Positions 10,938 through 21,947 of a DNA stretch of 64,000 bases are shown one piece after another. Positions within the stretch are counted from its first letter, which is position 1; each line of letters starts with the position of its first letter. The position numbers and the translations under genes are program-made. The notes under the pieces are model-generated. The model was not told the origin of the DNA. It worked only from the letters and a program-made list of their open reading frames with translations, and did no database searches. Source of the DNA: Cylicocyclus nassatus (taxonomy: Eukaryota; Nematoda; Chromadorea; Rhabditida; Strongylidae); NCBI GenBank assembly GCA_958299035.1, contig CATQJL010000001.1, forward strand, positions 1,612,001-1,676,000, read 5' to 3'.

Positions 10938-11178
10938 CAGAACTTATCAACTGCAGTGTCAGGAGCACCAGCACTTCCGCTCCCACGCGCCGTTTGCCTA
11001 GACTCTGCACCTCTTTCGCGAATATGCTCTCTGATCACTTTCCCACCACGAGCGTGGGAAAGGTGGAACCTCACTTGATCGGATATGATAAGAAAGCATG
11101 TTCGCGGAACAGATGCAGAGTCTCGCGGAGGAGTGGAGGTGTTGGTGCACCCGACTCCGCAACTGTTGAGCTCTATAA
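10938..11178. mobile_element. Palindromic small element, second family
   Basis: Imperfect palindrome with inverted halves around TTTCCCACCACGAGCGTGGG. Outer halves share AACTTATCAACTGCAGTG against CTCCGCAACTGTTGAG. A better preserved copy lies at 17043..17263 (same central CCCAGGGCGAGCGTGGG). Directly abuts the Tc5-like element. Confidence 0.5.
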
Positions 11179-12870
11179 TTACAAAGGCTGCACTACATCC
11201 AATATCGATTGATTAAGTTTGATTCTATTGCTATATAAGCTACATATCTTGCCATGATATTATGTGTAATAAATTCTGTCCCATTTTTTCTTTCGATTTT
11301 TTCACAATATTTTGCAGGGTATTTTGCAGAATGTATATATGCATTCTAAAGCTTTAAGTCTGCTCTACCAAAACCTTCACTTCATTTCCCTACATCAATA
11401 GAATTCAGAGAGTTTCTCAGTATCAAGTTTCAAAAACCAAAGAGAAAAAAATTCATTTTCACAACAAATTTGAGTGGCTGTTAAGGTCGGAATGCTTATA
11501 GTTGACGTCATCCGTCTAGTAATCTCGGTGCGGTGTGTGTTCCTGCACATTTTGAAATCCCGGACGCGGCTCGTGCCGTGCACCTCATCCGGGATTTCAA
11601 AATTCCGTGCACCAGGTGCACATACGGCTAAAATTCGACGCCAAATTCTACCCATTTTTTCTTATTTCAATGCTTTTTTTTTGTTTTTAGCTGCAAACAT
11701 GTCTAGTTTTCGATGATTTGTTACCTTTACGCCGTTCATTGCTGTTTTAGACCGCATATTTCAAAAATTTTCACTTTTGCTTTCAGGTAAGGGAGGCAAA
11801 TGGGCAATCCTGCAAGATTTAGGATAAGTGTGCTTTCTTCAGTGGTGTCGGATGTGGAAAGAGTAGTCACTTAGGCAATGCGAGTTTCAATTTACTTCTA
11901 ACTGATATCGAAAAATTTGTTTTTTTAGCCGATTTTTCAATGAAAAGCTATTTATAAACACAGGATTGCTTCAAGCAAAAATTTTTGCTGTTAATGCGAT
12001 GTTTGTGAAATGCATGTATTTTATTCAGCATCTCAAAGATATTTGGATGGATGGTAAGTTAAGTGCAAATCTCCTTTTTTGTTCTTTTAATACGATTGCA
12101 ATTTGATACATGAATCATAGTCACTTTCAGTAGTGTTGTTGCAGACATCTCATTACCTAGGTAATAAATATGCCCAGTCCTTGTATGTTGCCTTTCACAT
12201 ACCAAGAACGCAATAAATCAACAGGCACTTAGTTGTACTTGGAATGAAGGTCTTCCACATACAGTCCACTCATTAATCTATAGGGACTTTCAACCTGAGT
12301 GTTACGGTCGGCGCCGCTCTCCAGCCGCCTCGCGCTTTCTCGCCGCGTTCACTCTCAGCGGATACGGTGAGGGTCAAGGCAACAACATACGGTGCGGGCC
12401 AACGACAAAACAACAACATACGGTGCGGACCCCAAAACAACCGCAGCAACAACAAAGCAAATAACTGCAACAACACACATGCAACGACAAGTCTCGCCGA
12501 CCATGTTTCTCAGGTTAAAAGCCCCTGTACAATTAGAATACGCAGCTGCGACTGCGAGCTGGTTTGGCCGGAAGCTATGGCGAAAGAAGAGCGAACAAGG
12601 AAAGATATAACAAATAAACTGATTGTGATAGCAAAAGAACCGAAAAGGTACGAGCAAAACAGGAAAAGTCATGAATGAACGTAAAATACTCAACTTACTA
12701 TTATCCAGCGTCTCTCAATACTACTATCGAATTCAGAAAAAGCTTCTCTATAGAAACACGGCATAAAAGAACAGAATTTCGATATCAATTAGATGGAAGT
12801 TGAAACTCGCATTGCCTAAGAAACGCTCTACTCTTTCTACATCCGACAATACTGAAGAAAGCACACTCAC

Positions 12871-12907
12871 CTTGAAATCCTGCAGGATTGCCCATTGCCT
12901 CCCCTAC
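12871..12907 (-). CDS. Isolated 37 nt micro-exon candidate inside a foldback arm
   Basis: Flanked by a textbook acceptor (CTTTTGCTTTCAG) and donor (TTTCAAG/GTGAGTG) on the minus strand. It encodes VGEAMGNPAGFQ plus one base. The mirrored sequence in the left arm (about 11793..11830) has lost both the frame and the donor. This suggests the element contains a piece of a spliced gene, but I found no phase-matched partner with confidence. Confidence 0.3.
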
Positions 12908-13074
12908 CTGAAAGCAAAAGTGAAAATTTTTTGATATGCGGTCTTAAACGGCAATGCAAGGCATAAAGGTAACAAATCATGGAAGACTAGACGTGCGTGC
13001 AGCTAAAAACAAAAAAAGCACCGAAATAAGAAAAAAGGGCAGAATTTGGCGTCGAATTTTAGCCGTACGTGCAC

Positions 13075-13794
13075 AGAAACCATTAACCGTCGGAATCCGG
13101 CGCTGACCTTAGCTACAGTATATAGCTAATGCGACCATAAAAGGCGACCCAGCTGCTTCTCATCTTTCCTTTGGCTATGATACTTACTTATTACATGTAA
13201 ATTTCACTTACCACATCATTAGGTCATCCTGAAACTATCATTTGTCTTGTTTACTCTCTGATCTTGCTACGGTACTGAAATTCTCCTCATCTTGGATACC
13301 CTCTCAGTATACCATAACGTGCAAATACTAAGGAACTGATGTTTCTCTAGGATTTCTCATGAAATTTATCATTATCGAGATATCCCAATAACTGTACGCC
13401 AGATTATAAATGGGTTCTATTTGATGAAGTTAGAAGAACCTCTGCTTCTCAAAACGTGTTGTTCAGGGAGATGAAGTCATCCTTACTAATGACAGTCTTG
13501 CTTTGAAATCCTCAACAACAAAAGATTTCGTAAATGATACTTCTACGTCATCCGTCAACACCATTTGTTAGCAAACTCAGGTCCCCATTCATTTCTTGAA
13601 TACAGATAGCGAAATGATTAGTTTTATATACCACCCAGAGGATAAACAACACATCATACCAAATGCAGGACCACTTTATGATCTGATAAGTAAGATCAAT
13701 GAAAAGTAAGAGGCAGCTGGGTCGCCTTTTATGGTCGCATCAGCTATGTACTGCAGCTAAGGTCAGCGCCGGATTCCGACGGATAGTGGTTTCT
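13075..13794. mobile_element. Mutator-like (MULE-type) foldback insertion with 9 bp target duplication
   Basis: Ends AGAAACCATTAACCGTCGG and CCGACGGATAGTGGTTTCT begin inverted repeats of about 85 bp. They are flanked by a perfect 9 bp duplication TACGTGCAC (13066..13074 and 13795..13803). Comparison with the opposite arm of the host foldback shows the empty site, so the boundaries are secure. A 9 bp duplication with long terminal repeats fits Mutator-like elements. The interior (about 13360..13690) has coding-like reading in the plus direction, broken by a stop. Confidence 0.75.
13430..13690 (+). pseudogene. Coding-like interior of the MULE-type element, with an internal stop
   Basis: The plus strand reads KRVVQGDEVILTNDSLALKS and continues to a TAG near 13567. 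After that the same frame resumes as VPIHFLNTDSEMISFIYHPE and ends at TAA near 13710, close to the right terminal repeat. Upstream sequence is open in another frame. It could be a relic of the element's own protein or a captured gene fragment. I recognise no family, and AT-rich sequence can mimic coding. Confidence 0.3.
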
Positions 13795-14668
13795 TACGTG
13801 CACCTGGTGCAAGCACGGCACGGCGCAAACCGCTCTCATCCGGGATTTCAAAATTGTGTGCAGGAACACATACCGCACCGAGGTAACTAGACGGATAACG
13901 TCTACAATACAAAACAGCTCGAAAAATTTGCTGAGCCTAAGAAAAGAATGCTATAGCTTTTGCAGAGGCTCAAAAAGGCAAAATTTCAAAAAAAATTTCT
14001 TCATACTCAAAAAAATCTTCTGTAACGCCTTTTCTATGTTCCTGAAAAAGGACGGTGGACGGATAATCCAGAAAAAGCAGTAAGAATGGCCTTTGGCTAT
14101 AAAATCATCGAATTCATAGTTAGTTACTCAAAAATTGAATGTTTCAGGGCCACACAGCTCAGATAGGCGAGGCGACGAACATCGCCGCAGCGGATTTTTG
14201 CTCTGCCAACTTCTGAAAATTGGCATTAAAAATCGGTAGGAGAAGAGATCAAGCACAAACAGTGGCGTTACAATCATAAGAGTCTAGTAGGCTGTTTTGT
14301 TGTTGTCAAACTTACTGAATCAAAATCATCAAAGGAAAACGGGGAAACTTGGAAAGAAAAAAAGATGTCGGAAACGGATTTTTTGTCTCTTTAAATTTTT
14401 TCTTCTGGTGCCAATAATCGTCTCTAATATCCTGCTAAGCTGGGGAATGAAGCACACGATTTTGCAGAGCAGACTCAAAAACATATAAACTATATTCCAA
14501 ATCGGTTGATCATTACTGGAAGAAAAAATGGGACAGAACTTCTTACACGGCTTAAAGGCAGCGTCCGGGCAAAAACTCGATTTTGAGATTTTGTGCTTAC
14601 CCGGGCCTATTCGCTATGCTGAATCCGAAAATCACCACTAGAGAGCGCGAAAACGGCGAAAAAGGGCC

Positions 14669-15684
14669 AGGGTCAAGCGTGGGGTGCGGCAAGCCACACC
14701 TGGGGGGTCGTATTGAGGAGTCAAAAGGGGAGGGGGTCGTAGTTGGGTAATCTAATAATAGTGATAACATGATATTCGTATCGTATCCATAATTAGCATG
14801 TCAATTAACCCCTGTAGACAAAGTGTGAGCGATCTTTGAACATTCAAGATACTAGGCTACCTAAATGAAATGGTCAAATTCCAACATGGTTGACTTTGTT
14901 TCAAAGGTGAATCAGCTATCCGTTTTTGCACTCAAGACAAAGCACTACTCCTTCTTTGTCCACCTCAGGAATCCCGCTTCAGAAGACCTCCAAACTGTGG
15001 AATTAGAAGCCAACCAAAATCTCGTTTTTCCCATTTTTCGCTTTTGATGGATGTGCTTTCACCAAGTATTACTTAGAGCCAAGAAGGCAAATCAGGCTCC
15101 AAACAGTCCTATGGAATCTACAACGTTTAGGTTATCGATTCATATTAATAATGTCTGCTAAAAATGTTTTTTTGATATAGTTAATGGGGTGCGGCACACC
15201 CCCTTAACTTGCCTTTAAAATCCAGAAAGCGCTCCATTGCTGGTATAAGTATTGAGCACATAGCTTCTTCTTGCTACATTGTAAATTTGGAGCCGAACGC
15301 CCCACCCATTAGAAAATTATGGCCCTTTCAATATGCCCATTCAGATCAAAATCAGCCGTCAGATTACGTGTGATTGTAAAGTGCAGTCACAGAAAATCGG
15401 GCGTACAGCTCTCAGAAATCTGAAAACTCTCTAGGAAAAGATGGTGTCCTCCAGAATGTCACACTTTGAGGTCCAGAGGTTAAGAGGAGGTAGAAGGGGT
15501 CGTTTGAAGGCTTTCATGGGAGGGGTGGGGGTTTCGAAAGACTTGCGCCTGACCTCTTTCTCAACTCTGGTAGTGCTATCTTAGGTATATAGTTCAGGGG
15601 GGGGGGGGTCTTATTAAGACAGCAATCAGGGGGGGGGGGGGTGTCGTAACCAGCGATCGTGTGCCACACCCCTTGTTTGACCCT
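14669..15684. mobile_element. Nested element with AGGGTCAAG ends and poly-G tracts
   Basis: Left end AGGGTCAAGCGTGGGGTGCGG is partly inverted at the right end (GTGCCACACCCCTTGTTTGACCCT, shown here as two blocks: GTGCCACACCCC and TTTGACCCT). G runs occur at 15597..15608 and 15630..15641. It splits the arms of the surrounding TTAA element, so it inserted later. It shares end sequence with 8252..9640. Confidence 0.45.
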
Positions 15685-15693
15685 GAGTCTAAC

Positions 15694-15909
15694 GCAGGAG
15701 GAAAATCAGCAGGGGGCGGAGCGTGCGAGAGGGTGGATTCTCGCTCCCAGCTTCTGGAGCAATCTTCTCGGTTCCGATCTCAAATCACTCGTTTGTACTT
15801 GGCCGGTAGCGATGTTAGGGCGACTAAAGGAACCGAGAAGATTGCTCCGGAAGATGGGAGCGAGAATCCACCCTCTCGGACGCTCCGCCCCCTGCTGATT
15901 TTCCTCCTG
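15694..15909. repeat. Internal palindrome of the TTAA element
   Basis: An ~80 bp block (GCAGGAGGAAAATCAGCAGG and onward) at the left is mirrored at 15828..15909. The loop is about 50 bp. The overlapping open frames on both strands here are by-products of the palindrome. Confidence 0.6.
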
Positions 15910-16028
15910 CATTAGACCCCTTTTTCGCCGTTTTCGCGCTCTCTAGTGGTGATTTTCGGATTCAGCATAGCGAATAGGCCCGGGTAAGCACAAAATCTCA
16001 AAATCGACTTTTTGCCCGGACGCTGCCT

Positions 16029-16870
16029 TTAAGTAACAAAACTTCGTCCACTAGCCTGTGAAAAGATTTTTTTTCAAATCTGTAAGCAATGATTGTTCCA
16101 CAAAATGTGTTCGACTTTCTTATGTCTCTTTTTTGCATTGTCACTTTTGCAGGAAAAGCATTATCATGAAAATTGTTTGTATCCTCTGAAAGCTGATTTT
16201 GTAGTTTTTTATGCATGCTTTCGCTTTCATAGTTGTACATTCTCTTTCTTACTGCTTCTCAAAACTTGCACAGACAAAACAAGATCTTTTGCAAACATGT
16301 GTAATGTTCAGCAGAAATTGTGATACAAAGTGCTCATCGAGATTGACGAAAAATTTTTCAGCAAAACATGATTTGTCGCTGTAATCCACATGAGTAGCAC
16401 TAGAAACATAAAAGTTTTTTAGTTCCTAATTTACAACGGCGCTATAAACCCGAGGTCTCTACCGTAACCCTACAGTGACGAAGAAATCGAAGACTTTCTC
16501 CAAAAAGTCTTTGAAGCTCTACATATTGCTACCTAAAAAACAGCAAAAACTAACAAGGGTAATACCAAGGTAATATTGTTAGAAAGGTGATATCATCGAA
16601 TGGCCCCCTCTGGCTCTTATCGGAAACCTATAAACTTAGGAGAGGACGAAAACAAAAAAGGGTGACTAGTTTGATAGGAAAAACGTGAGTCAGAGTAAAA
16701 ATTCAAAGTAAAGCTGAATACTACGCATGCACAAGAGCTTGGCATTGTGGCGCGATATCTAACAAAGCGATTTATTAAGAAATCAAGGCAAAAAACAAAC
16801 GAACGGCAACTATATGAAAATGTTTTCATGCTCAAGGCATTGATACACACAAGTTCTCAAAACTTCCTAC
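16029..16870. other. Stretch without a supportable gene
   Basis: AT-rich and intron-like. A minus-strand frame at about 16000..16240 is open for some 70 codons, but I could not find matching splice sites and part of it runs into the TTAA element. Confidence 0.3.
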
Positions 16871-17328
16871 CAGTGGCGGTCCCCGGATTTCGGACTGGGG
16901 TAGGGCGTGACAAAAATTTTTTCCCAAGTTAAGGTGCGTGGCGCAGCCACGCACTCCGAAAAATTTTTATAAGGCTAATTTGAATTTTCAAAAATTTAAA
17001 ATTATTTTGATCATTCAATTGCACAGCTTTATAACCCATATACAGGGCTTATCAAACGCAGTGGCGCTTGCATCTCCATTCCCGCGCTGGACACTGCATC
17101 TCTTCCGCGAACATGTTGTATTATCACTTTCCCAGGGCGAGCGTGGGAAAGGCGGAGCCTCAATCGATTGGAAGTGATTGGAGAGCATGTTCGCGGAAGA
17201 GACGCGTAGTTCGGCGCGGAAGTGAAGATGCTGCTGCAAGCGACACTGCGTTTGATAAACCCTATAAGTAACTTTCAAAAATTTCGCGACCCATTCTCGG
17301 GAGGGCCCGCCCCTTCGGACAGCCACTG
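16871..17328. mobile_element. hAT-like MITE with CAGTGGCG ends, copy 1 (interrupted)
   Basis: Starts CAGTGGCGGTCCCCGGAT and ends GGACAGCCACTG. Interior matches copies at 26979..27328 and 34224..34601 (GGTGCGTGGCGCAGCCACGCA, described in two blocks: GGTGCGTGG and AGCCACGCACTCCGAAAA). The flanking 8-mers match only partly (CTTCCTAC, CTTTTTTC), so this is an older copy. It is split by the palindromic insertion at 17043..17263. Confidence 0.6.
17043..17263. mobile_element. Palindromic element inserted in the hAT-like MITE
   Basis: A ~220 bp palindrome beginning AGGGCTTATCAAACGCAGTG and ending CACTGCGTTTGATAAACCCT. The interrupted MITE sequence (ATAACCCATATAAGTAACTT) is intact at 34510..34530, which shows the empty site. 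Same family as 10938..11178. Confidence 0.6.
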
Positions 17329-17510
17329 CTTTTTTCACAATTCCTTCGTAAATGATAATGTGTCTTTAATCCAAATTTGCCATATGCTTGTCCCTCGCTG
17401 TGAATAAAAACTTGTTGATAATTTTGGCTTCGCTTTCAAATCGCGAGCGCTTCTCGCAAGACGCAAGACGATCGATGGAGTACGTCCATTGTGTAATAAC
17501 CTGTCTTTGA

Positions 17511-17946
17511 AGGCAGCGTCCCACCAGACTGGGGGTACCTGGCTCTGGCAGTGATGTAATAGTAGACCCCCTAACTGAGACAGAAGTTCAAGACGACAGA
17601 AGTTTACAGCGCGAAAGGGGGTCTACGAAGTCTACAAATCGCCCCTCAAGTGGCCCGAATCTTACGGTAGGCTTGGGCGAGTGCGAGATGCATGCGAGGA
17701 TGAGACGCAGAGTCGTTGCGGGACCCTGCGCCCATGACTGTGTGCGCTAGATGCAGTCTGGCCTTGCAAATCGATAATGCTGTGTGGGCGGCGTCCGGTT
17801 ACCGTAAGATTTGGGCCATTTTCGGAGCAAATTTCAGGCTTGGCAGACTCCCTCTTTCGCTCCGAACTTCAGTCATCGCTTAGGTAGAAGGTCTACTTTA
17901 ACATCGCACAAAAATCCGGCACCATCTTTTTGCCGGGACACTGCCT
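17511..17946. mobile_element. TTAA-family inverted-repeat element
   Basis: Ends AGGCAGCGTCCCACC and GCCGGGACACTGCCT. The right flank is TTAA (17947..17950); the left is TTGA, one mutation away. Internal repeats include GTAGACCCCCTAACTG mirrored by GGGGGTCTACG. No gene. Confidence 0.6.
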
Positions 17947-18529
17947 TTAAAGCGCTTGATTGTGTGGTTGCCTTGGCACTAAAGAGAGTGAGTTGAAATT
18001 TCTGCAACTGTATGTGCAATTTTCCTCCACATACTTCGCTAATAGAACGTGTACGCGATTTTTTTTCTGGACTTCGCCCCAGACCTCGCAAAACGATAAT
18101 TCCTTTGCTTCTTGTCCCAAGAACGAAGTCTAGTCTGCTTTCATTTGATCTGTGCTGGGCCCTGATCTCTCTTCATAACTGTAGGGTACGGTAGGAACTT
18201 AGAGGGTTTTGAGCCATGGAGGTTCATATTTCGGTACAGGAAAACGAAAGGAAACAAAACGACCTAAAAACTACCACACTAGGCGAATAAGAGTTGCTAA
18301 TTGTAAATATTAAGTTCGCATCTCATTTCAATTTTCCTTCACAATTATGCCAGGTGCAATAGCATCCGCTTTTTCGATGGCTAAAAATGTGTTCCCGTTT
18401 AGAAAGCTTCACAATCTTGTACGAAGTCAAGTTTCAAACTCGAGGTCCCAAAAACCTGCTCACAAGTCGTCAAAATTTCTTTGAAATTATTCAGAATGGC
18501 ATATTTCTCCCACTAACGCCATACGCCGG

Positions 18530-18625
18530 AAGTTATCACCGTAATTTTATAATAAAGAGCGATGTGTTTTGCCCCAAACTGTAAATCTAAGTTAAAGCCA
18601 GTTCTACAAAATGGTACAAAAAATT
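18530..18625. repeat. Fragment of the 37722..38398 repeat family
   Basis: Shares the ordered blocks GGAAGTTATCACCGTAAT, AATAAAGAGCG, AATCTAAGTTAAA and CTACAAAATGGTAC with the right half of the element at 37722..38398. No terminal repeat is retained. Confidence 0.45.
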
Positions 18626-18650
18626 TTCGAAGGACTCACTGGGTTATTAA

Positions 18651-18880
18651 AATGTGCAAGTGACTTGTTTATTTTTGCAAATAATTAAAATTTTCAAAAT
18701 TTTTATATTCAAATTAGCCCCGTATAAAGAATTTTCGGGGTGTGGCGGGAGCCACGCCCTCTTTTTCTCGGTTCTAGAAGTTATGAACCCATGAAAATTT
18801 TGAAAAGCACCCCAAAAAATTTTCGGAGTGGTGGCTACAGCCACGCACCTTTATTTAAAAAAAAATATAGCCCCCATATC
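18651..18880. mobile_element. Truncated CAGTGGCG hAT-like MITE
   Basis: Interior only: AAGTGACTTGTTTATTTTTG followed by TTAGCCCCGTATA, GGAGCCACGCCC and CTACAGCCACGCACCTTT match the copies at 26979..27328 and 34224..34601. Both CAGTGGCG ends are missing. Confidence 0.55.
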
Positions 18881-19444
18881 GAGATAAGCCAGCATTTAAG
18901 TGGCGACTCTTTGCGCAAGATTTAAGTGCAGTTTCTCGTTTATTGAACCCCAACAGTCCTCGTGAATTGGGACCTCTAACACTCAATCGTAGTCTATAAA
19001 AGATTAAGTGAGATTTGTCGTTCTAAATTCTAGAAGAATTTCCGAACAAAACTTTCAACGAAAAAGCTATAAGAACGCAATCTTTCGGTTTTCGAGATTT
19101 TTTGAAGATATCACCAGCGATGCTTGCTTGATACACCATTCACGTTCATTTCTATATAGCTGCGTCATAATATCGGGAGCTTCTCCCCGGATAACGTCTT
19201 TTTTTCTGGGTTGTGTTATATCATGGTGTTTGAAGTGAAGGTTACCAAAATACTCTATGCATCGAAGGCATGGTGTACCGCAGCAGTCTTTACAATGCTT
19301 CCTGAGCCTGTGATTACACCATCTGAAAACATTACAAGCTATCATAAAGTTGAGTAATGAAGTAAGCGCACATAAGATCCCTCCTGCACCACTTTACAAA
19401 ATTTTTGGAAGCTTCTTCGAAAACACGACTGATTCAGAATGAAG

Positions 19445-19530
19445 CCGTAAGCCGAAAGTTCCTACCGTAATCCTACAATAATGCAGAGCGGTCGGTGATT
19501 CGCTCCATTACAAAATAGTACCTGAGGGCA
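19445..19530. repeat. Fragment of the 37722..38398 repeat family
   Basis: Contains GAAAGTTCCTACCGTAATCC, GGTCGGTGATTCGCTCC and AAAATAGTACCTGAGG, matching the right half of the mariner-like element at 37722..38398. Ends are absent. Confidence 0.45.
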
Positions 19531-19594
19531 GGCAAAAGACTTCTTGGGAAGAGAAATATTGGCGATCAAACATACTTTTGGGAAACCCTGAACA

Positions 19595-20434
19595 TTAGGT
19601 TGGCGCAATAAGTTTATGCGTAATTCAAACAAAATTCAATAGCTTTTCAAGGAGTAGACCTAAACTGACGATTCGGTATCTCAAAAATAGAGGGATGTTT
19701 GCGCTCATAACATATGTTCAAATCAAAAATCCTGTAAGTCAGCCATCGAGAACAGAGCATTCAAAAATGACAATTCAAATTTTGCGATTTTGAGTTTGAT
19801 GGAATCGCGGAGGTTCGCTAGCTAACTCAAAAAAATCTGCAGAAGTTCCTTGCACACCAAAAGTCCATATGTTACTTTGGTAGGCTTTCACCTCGTACTG
19901 GAATGCAAAAACAAAAAATTCTTGAAAACTGTCAGGAAAAATCCCCTTATAGCTGAGTTTTTTTTTACAGAAAACAGGAACTGAAAATTAGACCTAGCGC
20001 CTAATTTGAACATTGTGACGTTTTTCGAAGCGTCAAGCAATGTTTTCTGCCGGAAAAGGTACTGCGACAAGGGGTTTTTCCTGAAAATCACTTTTTTCAC
20101 AAATTTTTTGTTTCTGGCCTACCATTGAAGATTGAAGCCTGCTTCAATAACACTACAATAACATAGGAACTTTTGATGTGTAAGGATAAGGATATGTAGC
20201 GATTTTCTAGCACCAAACTCAAAACCGCAAAATTTTAAACGCCGTTTATGAAAACTACCTTCTGGGTTTTCTGGGTTTTTTTCTTTTGGCTAATTTATAG
20301 AATGCTGAGCTTGAATACCTGTTATGGAGCCCAAAAATTCCCTAATTAAGATACCAAACCATCAATATAGGTCTAACCTTTGAAAATTTACCGAATTGTT
20401 TGAATTTACGCAAGAACTTTCGCGCCAAGCGCTG
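19595..20434. mobile_element. Mariner-like foldback element
   Basis: Left end TTAGGTTGGCGCAATAAG; right end diverged (CTTTCGCGCCAAGCG). Arms of 90 bp or more correspond (TAGACCTAAACTGACGATTC against TATTGATGGTTTGG-type inverse), and the middle is also self-complementary. The target duplication is decayed. No transposase. Confidence 0.6.
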
Positions 20435-21306
20435 ATTTTGAATATGTTTGCACTTTACTGTAATGCTTCTTTCGTAAGTTAATTCAGGTTTAGGGTCGTT
20501 TTTCCAATGTTCGTCAGAAATGTGATTACACTATAAAGAACTCGAGAAATTGGTAAGAAGTTGCGAAGTGAAATCAGCACGCCTAAAAACCTTGCTACAC
20601 AAATTTATAGATTTTTTAGAATTTTTTCATCAAAGGCTTATTCACATTGGCGGCTGAAAGTTCATAAATAATACAGTAACGAAATGCAATTGGTGATTCG
20701 CTCCATACTGTGAACCTAAGTTCAACCCCGCTCTACAGAATGGTACCTTTTCAGAAGATTTGTGGTGCAAGTCTTGGGTCCCGACAGAATAAGAATCAGG
20801 AACTTTCTATGCACTGTGAGCGCATAAATCAGCATTAGCAAAATAAAAAATAACAGTTCGCTGTGCATTTCTATACAATGACGAAAGAAAATCCCTCAAA
20901 GATGATGTTCGGGCAGACTTCCGACTCTTTTTTTTTTGAGAAAAAATGAGCAAAAGTCAAGTTCAAATTGTACTTCTGTGTATTTGTACTGCATTTATCT
21001 TGTCCAGTTAAGCAATAGACACAGTAAGTCAAGTTCCTAGCAATTTGAGCAAATGCTGTTCAAAACTGCATATCTAAAATTCACATTCATTGAAAGACCA
21101 CAAAGTGAGATAACCCAATGTCAAAGATTTGTCCAACTGCCTACAAAGACAGGTCGTACCGAAAACACTATTATTCATCAATTAGAGATAAGATCTCTCA
21201 AATACCGACACTCTGTTTCAAAAAATTACTTTCAACAACAAAGAAAACAACTGTAAGCCATAAATGGTAAAAAAGTTTGAATGATTTTCAGCTTCTAAAT
21301 CACTAA
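20435..21306. other. Stretch without a gene; contains a 37722-family fragment
   Basis: 20510..20760 resembles the interior and right half of the element at 37722..38398 (TGTGATTACACTATAAAG, GGTGATTCGCTCCATACTG, CTCTACAGAATGGTACC). The remainder is AT-rich with no supportable exon. Confidence 0.4.
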
Positions 21307-21944
21307 CAAGGGAACGATCCCAACTTAAGGTGGCGAAATGGAATGAACCGCATACCATTAGATGCGTCTTGATGAGCTGATTGCAAATCTACCTTCCAAA
21401 TCGGCGACAACGTTATTTGCAAAAAGTTATGAGCGGTTGAAAATGTGAAGTTATTGGGGTTTCGATGCATAATGTGCTTCAAAATCCAACTTGAAAGTGC
21501 ACGACTAGCATGATATTGAGTGTACTGATTTCACGGAATGCTCACATTCTAAAGAAACACAAATAAGTATTTTTGAACAACTAATTTTCGAGAAATGGCG
21601 CTGTATATTTGCCAAATTTGGATTTTTCATTGCTCATAGCTTTTACCAGAGAACTTTAGTTGCTTTTCAGCTGTTCAAAAACACTTATTTGTGTTTCTTT
21701 TGAATGTGAGCATTCCGTGAAATCAGTACACTCAATATCACGCTAGTCGTGCAATTTCAAGTTGAATTTTGAAGCACATTATGCATTAAAATCCCAATAA
21801 CTTCACATTTTCAACCGCTCATAACTTTTTGCAAATAACGTTGTCGCAGATATGGAAGGTAGATTTGGAATCAGCTCATCAAGACGCATCTAATGGTATG
21901 CGGTTCATTCCAATTTGCCACCTTAAGTTGGGATCGTTCCCTTG
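21307..21944. mobile_element. Tc4/Tc5-like foldback element, TAA target duplication
   Basis: Perfect ends CAAGGGAACGATCCCAACTT / AAGTTGGGATCGTTCCCTTG flanked by TAA (21304..21306, 21945..21947). Arms of about 290 bp are almost identical, so this is one of the best preserved members. CAAGGGAA ends, a three-base TNA duplication and very long inverted repeats are the marks of the nematode Tc4/Tc5 group (established family knowledge; assignment is inference). No transposase. Confidence 0.75.
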
Positions 21945-21947
21945 TAA

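Larger units (their letters stand above)
11264..14548. mobile_element. Large (3.3 kb) foldback element
   Basis: Ends GTGTAATAAATTCTGTCCCA and TGGGACAGAACTTCTTACAC are inverted. Long arms (about 11264..11930 and 12780..14548, the latter interrupted by the insertion at 13075..13794) share many blocks, for example GGGCAATCCTGCA and CATCCGGGATTTCAAAA. The centre (about 12050..12780) is not mirrored and contains a CAACAACATACGG-rich stretch on the plus strand. Splice-like signals occur in both arms (see 12871..12907). I see no transposase, so its class is uncertain. Confidence 0.55.
14556..16028. mobile_element. TTAA-flanked inverted-repeat element (piggyBac-like by target site only)
   Basis: Ends AGGCAGCGTCCGGGCA and TGCCCGGACGCTGCCT, flanked by TTAA on both sides (14552..14555, 16029..16032). 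Outer arms of about 115 bp are nearly perfect. The arms are separated by a nested element (14669..15684) and an inner palindrome (15694..15909). Seven members of this AGGCAGCGT family occur in the window. No transposase is present. Confidence 0.72.
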
